This document shows positions 32,913-41,400 of a stretch of 64,000 nucleotides of DNA, one piece after another; the stretch's first letter is position 1; each line of letters opens with the position of its first letter. A model generated the notes under the pieces. It had not been told where the DNA came from, ran no database searches, and saw nothing but the letters and a program-made list of their open reading frames with translations. Both the position numbers and the translations under genes were made by a program. Source of the stretch: JAEUHO01 sp046350655 (GTDB taxonomy: Bacteria > Planctomycetota > PLA2 > JAEUHO01); assembly GCA_046350655.1 (NCBI GenBank), contig JAXMAB010000004.1, positions 310,001 through 374,000 on the forward strand. The letters are read 5' to 3'.

Positions 32913-33577
32913 CCGGCGACGTCGTCCTCGCCGCGCGCGGCCTCTCCCTCGTCTACGGCGAGGGGCCGCGGCGCGTCCGCGCGGTGGACCGCCTCGAGCT
33001 CGAGGTCCGGCGCGGGGAGTTCGTCGGGCTCGTGGGCCCGTCGGGCTCGGGCAAGTCGAGCCTGCTGTTCCTCCTCGCGGGGCTGCGGCGGCCGACGGCG
33101 GGCCACGTCGAGCTCCTCTCGCGCCGACTCGACGACGCGCCGGACCGCAACGCCGAGGCGCGCCGCCGCCACGTCGGGTTCGTCTTCCAGGAGCCGTTCC
33201 TCGTGCCCTACCTCTCGGTGCGCGAGAACGCGCTGGTCGCCGCGCTCGACGCGGACGCCGGGCCTCGCGTCGAGGCGCTCGCGGCCCGCGTCGGCGTCAC
33301 GCCGCTCCTCGACGAGCGTCCGCACCGCCTGTCGGGGGGCGAGCGCCAGCGCGCGGGTCTCCTGCGCGCGCTGGTCAACGCGCCGGACCTCGTGCTGGCC
33401 GACGAGCCCACCGCGTTCCTCGACCACCCGACGGGCCACGCGGTCATGGACGTGCTGCGCGCCGAGGTGGGGCGGGCGGCGCTCGTCGTCGTGACCCACG
33501 ACCCCGAGATGCTCGCGGGCGCCGACCGCGTCCTGCACCTGCGCGACGGAGCGCTCGAGGCGGCGCCCGGGGGCTGA
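32909..33577 (+). CDS. LolD/MacB-type ABC transporter ATPase
   Basis: The 222-residue ATPase has Walker A GPSGSGKSSLLF, Q-loop FVFQEPFLVPYLSVREN, signature HRLSGGERQRAGLLRAL, Walker B LVLADEPTAFLD and switch His VVTHDPEML. LADEPT and the VPYLSVREN Q-loop are typical of the LolD/FtsE/MacB group. It pairs with the preceding permease (4-bp overlap). The TGA stop lies inside the left 18-bp direct repeat that bounds the foreign island, so insertion left the gene intact. Confidence 0.9.
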   Translation: MTGDVVLAARGLSLVYGEGPRRVRAVDRLELEVRRGEFVGLVGPSGSGKSSLLFLLAGLRRPTAGHVELLSRRLDDAPDRNAEARRRHVGFVFQEPFLVPYLSVRENALVAALDADAGPRVEALAARVGVTPLLDERPHRLSGGERQRAGLLRALVNAPDLVLADEPTAFLDHPTGHAVMDVLRAEVGRAALVVVTHDPEMLAGADRVLHLRDGALEAAPGG

Positions 33578-33591
33578 AGGCCCGTGAGGAA
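33574..33591 (+). repeat. Left 18-bp direct repeat bounding the island
   Basis: CTGAAGGCCCGTGAGGAA covers the stop codon of the ABC ATPase gene and is identical to 38232-38249. Confidence 0.85.
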
Positions 33592-34189
33592 CTCGGCGGA
33601 CCTCGCCTCGTTCCCGAGCGTCGAGCGATCAAGACGGCCGCATGTCCAAACTGTTGTTCGCAGGCACGGATTCGGCGCCTCCTGCGCGCGATGACGCCCT
33701 CGGCAGTGCGCCGTGCCTTCCGCGCCCGACCCGCCACGACACTCAGGGCGCCCCGTTTGCTCCTCATCGAAGCGGACAACTTGGCGCTGCGGTTTCGACG
33801 CGGACCTCGCCGCTGCCGGCGCTGGCGCCCCAGACGGCGTCGAGGCGAACTGCGGCGGAGTGGAACAGGACTTCGACGGCGGCATTGATGTTCTGCTGGC
33901 AGTTGCGCGCGCGGGCTGCAGGGAACTCCTGACGTCGGCGGGGCGGAAGTTCTGGAGACAAGGCGAGCATGTGCATTGGGGGAGGACGTTCGTGCGCTGC
34001 TGGGCGGAGCCGCCGACTGCTGGAGAGCTAGCGGCATGTGGATTCGAACGCAATGGCGACCGGGCTCCCCGTCGGAACGGCAGCATGCAAGGCGTGCTCC
34101 CGCGTCGAACGATGCGGTGCGCCGGGGATTGACGGGTGAGCCATGGCCCGACTACAACATCGCCGTCAGGAAACACCGGGAGACGCTCG
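33592..34189. other. Island left end without a confident gene; possible decayed ORF
   Basis: About 600 bp. On the plus strand, APRLLLIEADNLALRF (about 33745-33795) in one frame continues plausibly in another frame as DADLAAAGAGAPDGVEANCG, then VLLAVARAGCRELLTSAG and VRCWAEPPTAGELAACGFER, to a stop at 34132. This could be a frameshifted remnant. No intact reading frame gives a recognisable protein. TACAAC at about 34152 and GGGAG before 34190 probably serve the next gene. Confidence 0.35.
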
Positions 34190-35149
34190 ATGCCTGATCT
34201 TGGCGTGCTGCGTAACGAAGACCCTAGAGACACATGGCGCGACGAGGCACGTGACTTCACGCCATGGCTCGCGGAGCACGTGGCAACGCTCGGGGAGGTC
34301 CTCGGAATCGAGATCGAGCTCGTCCAGGTCGAGAAGGACGTAGGTGACTTCTCGATCGATATCCTCGCGCGTGATCTCGGACGCGACCGATTGGTCGTCA
34401 TCGAGAACCAACTTGAGGTCACCGACCACAGCCATCTCGGGCAGATCCTGACATACGCAGCAGGCGTCGAGGCTGGTTCAGTCGCCTGGGTCAGTCGGGA
34501 GTTCCGACCCGAGCATCGAAAGGCCATCGACTGGCTGAACCGGGGATTCGCCGGCCAGGTGAACTTCTTCGGCGTCGTACTCGAGGTCTTGCGGATCGAC
34601 AACTCGAGGCCGGCGGTCAATCTGCGCTTGGTCGCAGCTCCGAACGAGTGGGGCCGTGGTCCGAGCAATCGTGGACCGGGAGAGTTGTCGGATCGGCAGC
34701 AGGCGTACATCCGGTTCTTCCAGCGACTCATCGACGAGTTGCGCGAGACGTACCGCTTCACGAACGCGCGGGTCGCCCAACCCATGAGCTGGTACAGCTT
34801 CAGTTCCGGCTACTCGGGCCTTCACTTCAACGTCGCATTCAAGAGCGGTCGCCGAATGTGCACGGAGCTTTACATCGACGTGGGGGATGGGGACCACAAC
34901 GAGCGAATCCTGGTCAACCTGCAGAAGGACAAGGAACGCGTCGAGCGGGAACTCGGTGAGTCTCTGTCCTGGGAAGAACTCGCGACGAAGCGCGCCTGTC
35001 GCATCGCGGCGTACCGTGAGGCATCCATCCAGGACGCGCAGGCCGACCTCGACGAGTATCACGAGTGGGCCGTGGAGCGTCTCCTGGCATTCAAGCGGGT
35101 GTTCGGCCCGTTGCTCGGTCGCGCAGCCGCGGCGGCCGAGGGCGGTTAG
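34190..35149 (+). CDS. DUF4268 protein with PD-(D/E)XK nuclease-like domain
   Basis: The protein has 319 residues from the ATG at 34190, chosen for GGGAG 7 nt upstream. The N-terminal domain (about 20-150) carries DFSIDILARDL (Asp57) and VVIENQLEVTDHSHLGQILT (Glu72-x-Gln74). The spacing and the E-x-Q form fit a PD-(D/E)XK nuclease core, here with Gln in place of the usual Lys. The C-terminal half (about 165-310, QAYIRFFQRLIDELRE, then YSGLHFNVAF) is the DUF4268 domain. Such proteins are common in accessory regions beside restriction or defence genes. The likely role is a DNA-end or restriction-type nuclease; the activity is inferred. Codon use is unlike the core genes. Confidence 0.82.
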   Translation: MPDLGVLRNEDPRDTWRDEARDFTPWLAEHVATLGEVLGIEIELVQVEKDVGDFSIDILARDLGRDRLVVIENQLEVTDHSHLGQILTYAAGVEAGSVAWVSREFRPEHRKAIDWLNRGFAGQVNFFGVVLEVLRIDNSRPAVNLRLVAAPNEWGRGPSNRGPGELSDRQQAYIRFFQRLIDELRETYRFTNARVAQPMSWYSFSSGYSGLHFNVAFKSGRRMCTELYIDVGDGDHNERILVNLQKDKERVERELGESLSWEELATKRACRIAAYREASIQDAQADLDEYHEWAVERLLAFKRVFGPLLGRAAAAAEGG

Positions 35150-35184
35150 TGGCTGTCCGGGTGGCTTGACGACAGGGGGGAACC

Positions 35185-36513
35185 ATGCCGGGTGGACCTA
35201 CTGCGACCGCACTACTGGCCGACCTGACCGAGCGTCGTTTCGCGGTGCTCGACTGCGAGACGACCGGCATCTTCCCTCGCCGCTACGATCGGATCCTCGA
35301 GGTCGCCGTGGTTGTCGCTCGAGCGGACGGGCGCATCGAGGACGAGTTCGTGACGCTCGTCAACCCCAACCGGGACGTCGGGCCGACGAGCATCCACGGG
35401 ATCGCCGCCGCGGACGTCGTCAACGCTCCCCCGTTCGAGGCCGTCGCGGGAGACGTCCTGGATCGCTTGCGTGGCGCGATCGTGGTGGGGCACAACGTCC
35501 GGTTCGACGAGGGATTCGTCCGAGCCGAATGCGATCGTTTCGGGGCCCTGGTGCCCGCCTTCCCGTCGCTGTGCACGCTCGAAATGGCATCCGCGCTCCG
35601 GCTTGGTGCCCCATCGCGACGGCTCGCCGACTGCTGCAGCGCTGCGGGCGTGCGGATCGACCACGCGCACTCGGCGCTCGGGGACGCGCGTGCGGCGAGC
35701 GGGCTGTTGGCGGCGTGTTTGCGGATCGCCGGCGACCAGGGGATTGCGTCCCTCGCCGACCTCGGGTGCGACGTCTTGCCGGACGGACTCCATTGGCCGG
35801 CGATTCCTAGGTCTGGGCTCGCGTTCCCACGAAGCGCAGCCCGCCGCGCTGCCGCCGAGCATGTCCCGTTCCTCGCGCGGATCGTCGCAGCATTGCCGCA
35901 CGACTCGACGCTCTCAGGAGTTGCCACGGGCTACCTCGCCGCCCTTGACCGGGCGCTCGCGGATCGGATCGTTAGCGAGAGCGAGGCGGCGGAACTGCTT
36001 CTGCTCGCGCAGTCCTTCGGATTGTCACGTGGCGACGTCGAGGCGCTCCACCGGCGCTACGTCGTGGCGCTCCGGCGCGTCGCGCTCGCGGATGGACAAC
36101 TCTCGGATCTGGAACGCAACGATCTCGACGCCGTCGCTCGGCTTCTCGGCGTCGATGCGTGCGTCGACGAGGACTGTGCCACCCCTTTGAGCTCCGCATC
36201 CGGCATCGCGCGTCCCGTCGATGACGGCGTCGTTCTCCAGCAGTCCCCTGACGACCTTGCCGGCAAGTCGGTGTGCTTCACGGGGGAGTTGGCTGCCACG
36301 ATTGGAGGTATCCCAGTCTCTCGTGAGCAGGCGGAGGCACTTGCCGCCGCCGCGGGACTGGTCGTCGCGAGGGGCGTGACGAAGGCCCTCGACCTTCTAG
36401 TGCTCGCGGATCCGCAGTCGATGTCGGGGAAGGCCAAGAAGGCGCGCGCGTACGGGACCACGTTGCTTGCGGAGGCGGTGTTCTGGCGGGCCATCGGGGT
36501 GAAGGTGGACTGA
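35185..36513 (+). CDS. DnaQ-like 3'-5' exonuclease fused to TerB-like and BRCT domains
   Basis: The protein has 442 residues. The DEDDh exonuclease domain (about 15-180) is complete: AVLDCETTG (Asp23, Glu25), GHNVRFDEGF (Asp108), and HAHSALGDARA (His162, Asp167). A helical TerB-like domain follows (about 235-320: SESEAAELLLLAQSFGLSRG, then VALADGQLSDLERNDL). The BRCT domain is C-terminal (about 365-440: LAGKSVCFTGEL, then EALAAAAGLVVARGVTKALD and VFWRAIG). It should degrade DNA or RNA 3' ends while the BRCT binds DNA breaks or phosphoproteins, so repair or phage defence is plausible. It lies 35 bp after the DUF4268 gene, preceded by a G-rich RBS; the two may form an operon. Confidence 0.88.
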   Translation: MPGGPTATALLADLTERRFAVLDCETTGIFPRRYDRILEVAVVVARADGRIEDEFVTLVNPNRDVGPTSIHGIAAADVVNAPPFEAVAGDVLDRLRGAIVVGHNVRFDEGFVRAECDRFGALVPAFPSLCTLEMASALRLGAPSRRLADCCSAAGVRIDHAHSALGDARAASGLLAACLRIAGDQGIASLADLGCDVLPDGLHWPAIPRSGLAFPRSAARRAAAEHVPFLARIVAALPHDSTLSGVATGYLAALDRALADRIVSESEAAELLLLAQSFGLSRGDVEALHRRYVVALRRVALADGQLSDLERNDLDAVARLLGVDACVDEDCATPLSSASGIARPVDDGVVLQQSPDDLAGKSVCFTGELAATIGGIPVSREQAEALAAAAGLVVARGVTKALDLLVLADPQSMSGKAKKARAYGTTLLAEAVFWRAIGVKVD

Positions 36514-36852
36514 CCGAGGAACTCCGTGGCCCGCGGACGAACTTGCAGCGTCAGCACTCGGAGGCGTACGTGCGGGGGAGAGGTCGCCGCTCGGCGCAGA
36601 GCGCCGCCGGTGCCGCTGGGACTGCGCACACCCGTCACCTTTGAGCTTCCAAGAGGAGCGCTTTCGTGAGTGTTCCCCGGCGGTCATGCGGCCTCGTGCA
36701 CGGGCGGTGGCGATCAGAGGTGGGCGCGCGCTCTCCCTCGTACCCCACCCCTCGACGGACTCCGCTACTCCAACGGCAGACGCATTCGAGTATCATGTTC
36801 GGGGCGGAAAGGTGCCGCTCGAACCCGTTGCTGTCCGCTGAGGACCCTGACC
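36514..36852. other. Intergenic gap in the island
   Basis: About 340 bp between the exonuclease and protease genes. It holds a promoter-like TATCAT at about 36791 and GAGGA just before the protease ATG. The first bases after the exonuclease stop (CTGACCGAGGAACTCCG) partly resemble the island-end repeat followed by its left flank, but not convincingly. No gene is seen. Confidence 0.45.
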
Positions 36853-37800
36853 ATGCGCGCACGACCTTGGGCCTCTCTGCTCGCCGCGGCGGCAGTCCTA
36901 GCGACCGGGCGGCGCGCGATCGCGGAAGATCACGGCGAAGCCGCGGCCGTGTTCTCGACGGCCTCTCCTGCTGTGGTCAAGATCATCACGAGGGACGAGA
37001 CAGGCTCAGAGCGGTCCACAGGCTCCGGCTTCCTCGTCACAGACGACGGCTGGATTGCGACCAACTACCATGTGATCCGCGGGGCGCATGCTGTTCGCGT
37101 CGTATTGCCTTCCGGCGCAGGATTCGAAGCGCGTGGGGCTGGGGCCGTGGCTCCCGAGTGGGACATTGCCCTCGTAAAGGTCGAGGGGCGGGGACTCCCG
37201 GTTCTGAAGCTCTCAGTGGATGCGACTCCGCCGGTCGGGACTCGGGTGTACGCCATCGGCTCGCCCCAGGGTCTCTCGAACACGCTCAGCGACGGCTTGA
37301 TCAGCGCCTACCGTCCATTATCGGACCTGCTTGAGTCAGTCGGCGGCGCGCCTCCGAAGCGTCTCGCCGTGGACTCGGCCCTATCGCTGATCCAGACAAC
37401 CGCATCCATAAGCGCCGGATCGAGCGGTGGGCCTCTCCTGCTCGCCGACGCAACCGTCATCGGTCTCACGACGCTTCAGGTTCGGACGGGCCAGAGCCTG
37501 AACTTCGCGGTGCCCGCGTCCCATGTCCGTGAGTTGCTCGACCGAAAGTCCCCCCTGCGTGCGTTCGGTCGGCTCGCCGATGCGGATGACGATCGAGACG
37601 ATGACTCGTCGCGCATTCGGTGGCGGGCAGGACCGGTGACGGTGTCGATCCGGATGCCGGCACGGAACACGGACGCGAGTGCGACCTGGACCGTTGGGAG
37701 CACGATCGAAGACGTCCTAGCACTCGAGGGTCCTCCGACACAGGTCACCGCGTTCGAGAATGGCGCCGTGAGCTTTCGATTCGCGAAGGGCGACCCTTGA
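36853..37800 (+). CDS. Trypsin-like (S1C/HtrA-type) serine protease, C-terminally truncated
   Basis: The protein has 315 residues from the ATG at 36853, chosen for GAGGA upstream and the signal peptide that follows (about 1-24, cleaved near RRAIA). The catalytic triad is visible: TNYHVIRG (His73), PEWDIALVKV (Asp104), SAGSSGGPL (Ser191). After the protease domain (about 30-235) comes a charged linker and a beta-repeat TIEDVLALEGPPTQVTAFENG. This repeat is cut off by an in-frame TGA; the same frame continues to 38130 with the missing half of that repeat and a second copy. It is probably exported. The protease domain itself is intact. Confidence 0.85.
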   Translation: MRARPWASLLAAAAVLATGRRAIAEDHGEAAAVFSTASPAVVKIITRDETGSERSTGSGFLVTDDGWIATNYHVIRGAHAVRVVLPSGAGFEARGAGAVAPEWDIALVKVEGRGLPVLKLSVDATPPVGTRVYAIGSPQGLSNTLSDGLISAYRPLSDLLESVGGAPPKRLAVDSALSLIQTTASISAGSSGGPLLLADATVIGLTTLQVRTGQSLNFAVPASHVRELLDRKSPLRAFGRLADADDDRDDDSSRIRWRAGPVTVSIRMPARNTDASATWTVGSTIEDVLALEGPPTQVTAFENGAVSFRFAKGDP

Positions 37801-38130
37801 GTCGGCTTCGACACACTCGGTCGAGTGTGGGAGTGGTGCCACGGAGACAAGCTTCGGGTTCATCTCGCGGCACGTCCGGGGCTTGGCGCGGGGATGCCCT
37901 CCGTGTCCTGGGGCCCATCGGGGCGCGACTTCCGTGGCACGGCGGACGACGTGCTTGCGATTCTCGGGACGCCGACGTACTACTCCGCGAAGGGGTGGAA
38001 GTACGGGGAGTCTGTGATCACGTTTGACGCGACCGGCAATGTCGCCGGGATCCAGAACAAGGGGGAGCTGAAGTTCTCACAGAGCGGCGATCGTGGATTC
38101 CTTGCGGGAAGTTCGCTTCCCCGGCGCTAG
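37801..38130 (+). pseudogene. Separated C-terminal part of the serine protease gene
   Basis: In the same frame as the protease, after TGA at 37798-37800, the sequence reads VGFDTLGRVWEWCHGDKLRV, completing the interrupted repeat. It continues with a second unit (GTADDVLAILGTPTYYSAKG, then ESVITFDATGNVAGIQNKGE) and ends at 38130. The two units align: xxDVLAxxGxPT...xxxFD..G.V....N..LK. So the stop splits one domain and is most simply a CGA-to-TGA change or a sequencing error. The fragment has no convincing start signal of its own. Confidence 0.75.
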
Positions 38131-38479
38131 CCCCTCGGTCGCGGCGACGCGAGGCAAACTCGTTCACCGCACACGGCCGCACGTGCCGCCGCCTTGGCTA
38201 GGCATGGAGTTGACCTTGGCGCGGAATGGTCCTGAAGGCCCGTGAGGAAACCGGAAGGTCTCTCCACGGCCGCGAAGCGCGGGCCCGCCGGGCCCGCACG
38301 CCGAGCGGGCTCTCGTGTGCGCGCGCCGCGAACACAGAGCGAAGGCGATTTTCCCACGCCCCTCGACGGCGAGCGGGCCTCATGTCCCGAGCCCGGGAAC
38401 GGTCGCCGTCGGCCTGGGCTCGTGGGCCGAGCCCCCGAACCCCCGCGCGGCGCGACGTGGTCGTGCCTCCGCCGGCCGG
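38131..38479. other. Island right end and junction
   Basis: About 350 bp with the right 18-bp direct repeat at 38232-38249. Left of the repeat the base use is island-like; right of it GC-rich chromosome resumes with GGGCCCGCCGGGCCCG-type palindromes. No gene is recognised. Confidence 0.5.
38232..38249 (+). repeat. Right 18-bp direct repeat bounding the island
   Basis: CTGAAGGCCCGTGAGGAA is identical to 33574-33591; the next bases (ACCGG versus CTCGG) are also similar. Confidence 0.85.
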
Positions 38480-41400
38480 TCAGCGGGCCGGGATCAGGCT
38501 GAACGGGGTGAAGCCGTCGGTCGCGTTGCCGACGCGGCCCGTGAGCTTGCCGTCCTCGACGTGCACCTCGAGGGTGCCGGGCAGGATGTCCTCGGTGTGC
38601 CCCGTGGACGCGAGCGTGCGGCGCCGCGAGGTGGACGGGAGCACGAGCCCCTGGCCGCCGACGCCCCCGCGGTACGTGCCCGTCACGGTCATGCGGTCGG
38701 TGCGACCGCCGTCGGTGAGCCGGATCACGACCGTCTGCTTCGCCTCGTAGACGCCGGGCCCGGCCCGCGTCACGACCGTCGTGAACGTCTCGACGTAGTA
38801 GCCGTCGGACGTCGTCTGGTCGAGGCGGCCGCCCCAGGCGCCGACGCAGGCCTCGGCCTTCGGGTCCGCCGCGCGCGGCATCGGGAGCTCGCGGGGGACC
38901 GTCGGGCCCGTCCGGGCCGGCGCGCCGGCGCTGCGCGCCAGCGTCAGCGTGAAGCCGCCCTCGCCGACGAACTTCACCTCGGCGCGGCCGTCCGGCTCGA
39001 GGCGCACCTCGAGCGGGTTGCCGTCCATCATGGAGCGCTCGCCCGTCGCCACGACGATCCGCTCGAGCTTGGCCGTCGCGAACTTCAGCGCGTCGCCTTC
39101 CGCGCGGCCGGGCGGGTAGGTGCCCTGCAGCCGCACGTCGACCGGGCCGTTGGGCGTCGTCACGGTGAAGCGGAGGTCCACCGTCGCCGTCCAGACGCCG
39201 AACTGCTTCGCCGCGAGCGTCACGCGGGCCTCGGGGATCGCGAGCGTGTCGTTGATGCGGGCCTCGCCCAGGGTCCCGCCCCAGGTCCCGGCGAGCGCCT
39301 CGACGCCGGTGCGCGCCTCCGCCGGCGCGGGGGGCGCCTCGCCGCCGCGGCGCAGGAGGCCGAAGGGCATCCCGTCGGGGCCCTCGAACAGGCCCTGCAG
39401 GCCGCCGTCGGGCTTCAGCTTCAGCACGAGCGGGTTGCCGTCGAGGTCGTCCTTCTTCCCCGTGGACGGCACGGAGCGGTGCCACGGCTGCTTCGCGAAG
39501 CGGATCCCGTCGCCGTCGATGCGCCCGTCCGGGTACGTCGCGTCGACCTCGACCTTCAGCCCGTTCTGCTGGGTGAGCCGCAGCTTCATCTTCACGACCG
39601 CGGTGAAGCGGCCGTCGGCGCCCTTGCTCGCGTCCACGTACATCTCGTCGAGCAGCACGCCGCTGCCGATGTCGTGGCCGCCCATGTCGCCGCCCCAGGC
39701 GCCCGCGAGGGCGTCGAGGTCGGCCGCGGGGGCCGGGGGCGCGGTCTCGTCGGTCTTGGGCAGCAGCGTGAACGTGAAGCCGCCGTCGCCCTCGAACGCG
39801 CCGGCCAGCCGGCCGCCCTCGCCGGGCCGCAGCGTCAGCGCGTAGAAGTCGATCTCGCTCTCCTGGCCCGTCGCGACGTCCGTGCGCTTGAGCTTCGTGC
39901 GCGGGAACCGGACGGCGCCGCCGCCGACCTGCGCGCCCTCGTAGATGCCGCTGACGACGATCTGCTTGCTCACGCCCCCGCGCGTGAACGTCATGGCGAG
40001 GCGCACGCCCGCCTGCCACGCCGGGCTGCTGTCGACGCCGACGTGCAGCGTGTCGAGCACCAGCTCCTCGTCCATCTTGAAGCCGCCCATGGGGCCGCCC
40101 CACGAGCCGACGACGCCCGCGACGTCCGCGGTCGGCGTCGGCCCGGGCCCCGGCGTCGGGCCGCCGCGGCCCTCCTCGTTGATGCCCCAGCGCTGGAGGA
40201 CGTCCGGCGGGAGGTCCTCGATCTCGGGGTTGGCGATGCCCTTCGTCCACAGCTCGTGGAGGTCGAGCAGGTAGATGCGGCCGTCCGCCACCGCCTTCTG
40301 GAGCTCCTCGAGGCCGTACGCGTAGACGCGGTCGAAGTCCGCGGAGCCCGTGCGCAGGCCGCCCTGCACCCCCGTCACCTCGACGGCGTACAGCTTCTTG
40401 TCCGGCATCCGCACGACGGGGAAGCAGTGACCGGGGATCAGCGCGAGGTGGGGCTCGAGGCCGAGCGCGTTGATCATCGCCGCGTAGAGGATCGCGAGGT
40501 CGATGCACGTGCCCGAGCGGTCGCGGATCGTCTCGCGCGGCAGCTTCACGTTCTGCACGGTCTTCGCGTCGAACGAGACCGACTTGTCGAGCAGCGCGGG
40601 CGGGTGCTGGTAGGAGAAGTCGTTGCGCTGGAGGAGCTCGTAGCACGCCCGCAGCACGCGGACGGCCGACGCCTGGTCGGTGTTGGCGCCGACGCCGCCC
40701 GCCATGCGGTTCGCCATCGACGCGAACTGCTTCACGACGGGGTCGTTGCGCGTGACCCACGCGGCGAGGAGCGGCGCGTTGTTGTACTCCTCCTCCCACG
40801 TGCCGAACGACTCGCCCGCCGTCAGGTTGCCGAACACGTACTCGTTCACGCCGAGGATCACGACCTTGCGGGCGGCGTCGTCCTCGTACTTGCGCCCCGC
40901 GGCGTCCTCGTAGCTGTACTCGACGAGCAGGTTCGCCGGCGTGTTGGAGCGCAGGCGCGCGATGGACGGGTCGAGGACGGGGTAGTGGACGTCCACGATC
41001 GTCTGGCCGGCGGCGATCTCCGGGTGCTTCGACCACGGGCTCCAGTCGCCGTAGCCGGCGAGCCGGTACCGCACGCGCAGGTTGCGCGCCGGGCCGCCCT
41101 CGTTGCGGAAGACCGCCTTCGCCACCCAGAACAGCTCGGTCGCGTCGCTCCCGAGGCCGTACACCTTGTAGATGGTCGACATCAGCCGGTCGCGGCAGCG
41201 GAGGTCGAGCGTGACGCGGGGCGGCGCGGCCGCCGGCGTCGTCGGGAGCCGCCACGACAGCGCCTTGCGGAGCTTGTCCCACCGGGCCTCGCGCGCGCCC
41301 GCGGGCAGCCGGTAGGCGTACTCGGCGCGGTACTTGATCCCGTTGTCCCAGGTCCCGGACTCGCGGAACCACGCCGCGGGCCTCGCGTCGCCCTCCGGCG

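Larger units (their letters stand above)
33574..38249 (+). mobile_element. Putative integrated genomic island with direct-repeat ends
   Basis: A 4.68-kb segment is bounded by perfect 18-bp direct repeats (33574-33591 and 38232-38249), the left one overlapping the 3' end of a gene, as site-specific integration often does. Inside, codon third positions use A and T far more than in the flanking genes and none of the GCGAGGCCCG hairpins occur. Cargo is a DUF4268 nuclease-like gene, a DnaQ-TerB-BRCT gene and a trypsin-like protease broken by a stop. No integrase, transposase or relaxase is recognisable, so mobilisation would be in trans or the recombinase has been lost. Confidence 0.6.

Noticed and set aside
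34030..34050. GGATTCGAACGC, which resembles the complement of a tRNA T-arm
   Set aside because: On the minus strand the loop TTCGAAT is present but the flanking bases do not form a 5-bp T-stem, and no acceptor or anticodon arms can be built around it.
37798..37800. Selenocysteine or reassigned TGA codon
   Set aside because: Many genes in the window end at TGA, no SECIS-like hairpin is apparent just after it, and the position in the repeat is not a Cys/Sec active site.
33574..38249. Integron-like cassette array with attC sites
   Set aside because: I looked for paired RYYYAAC/GTTRRRY core sites after each gene and found none; only the two end repeats are convincing.
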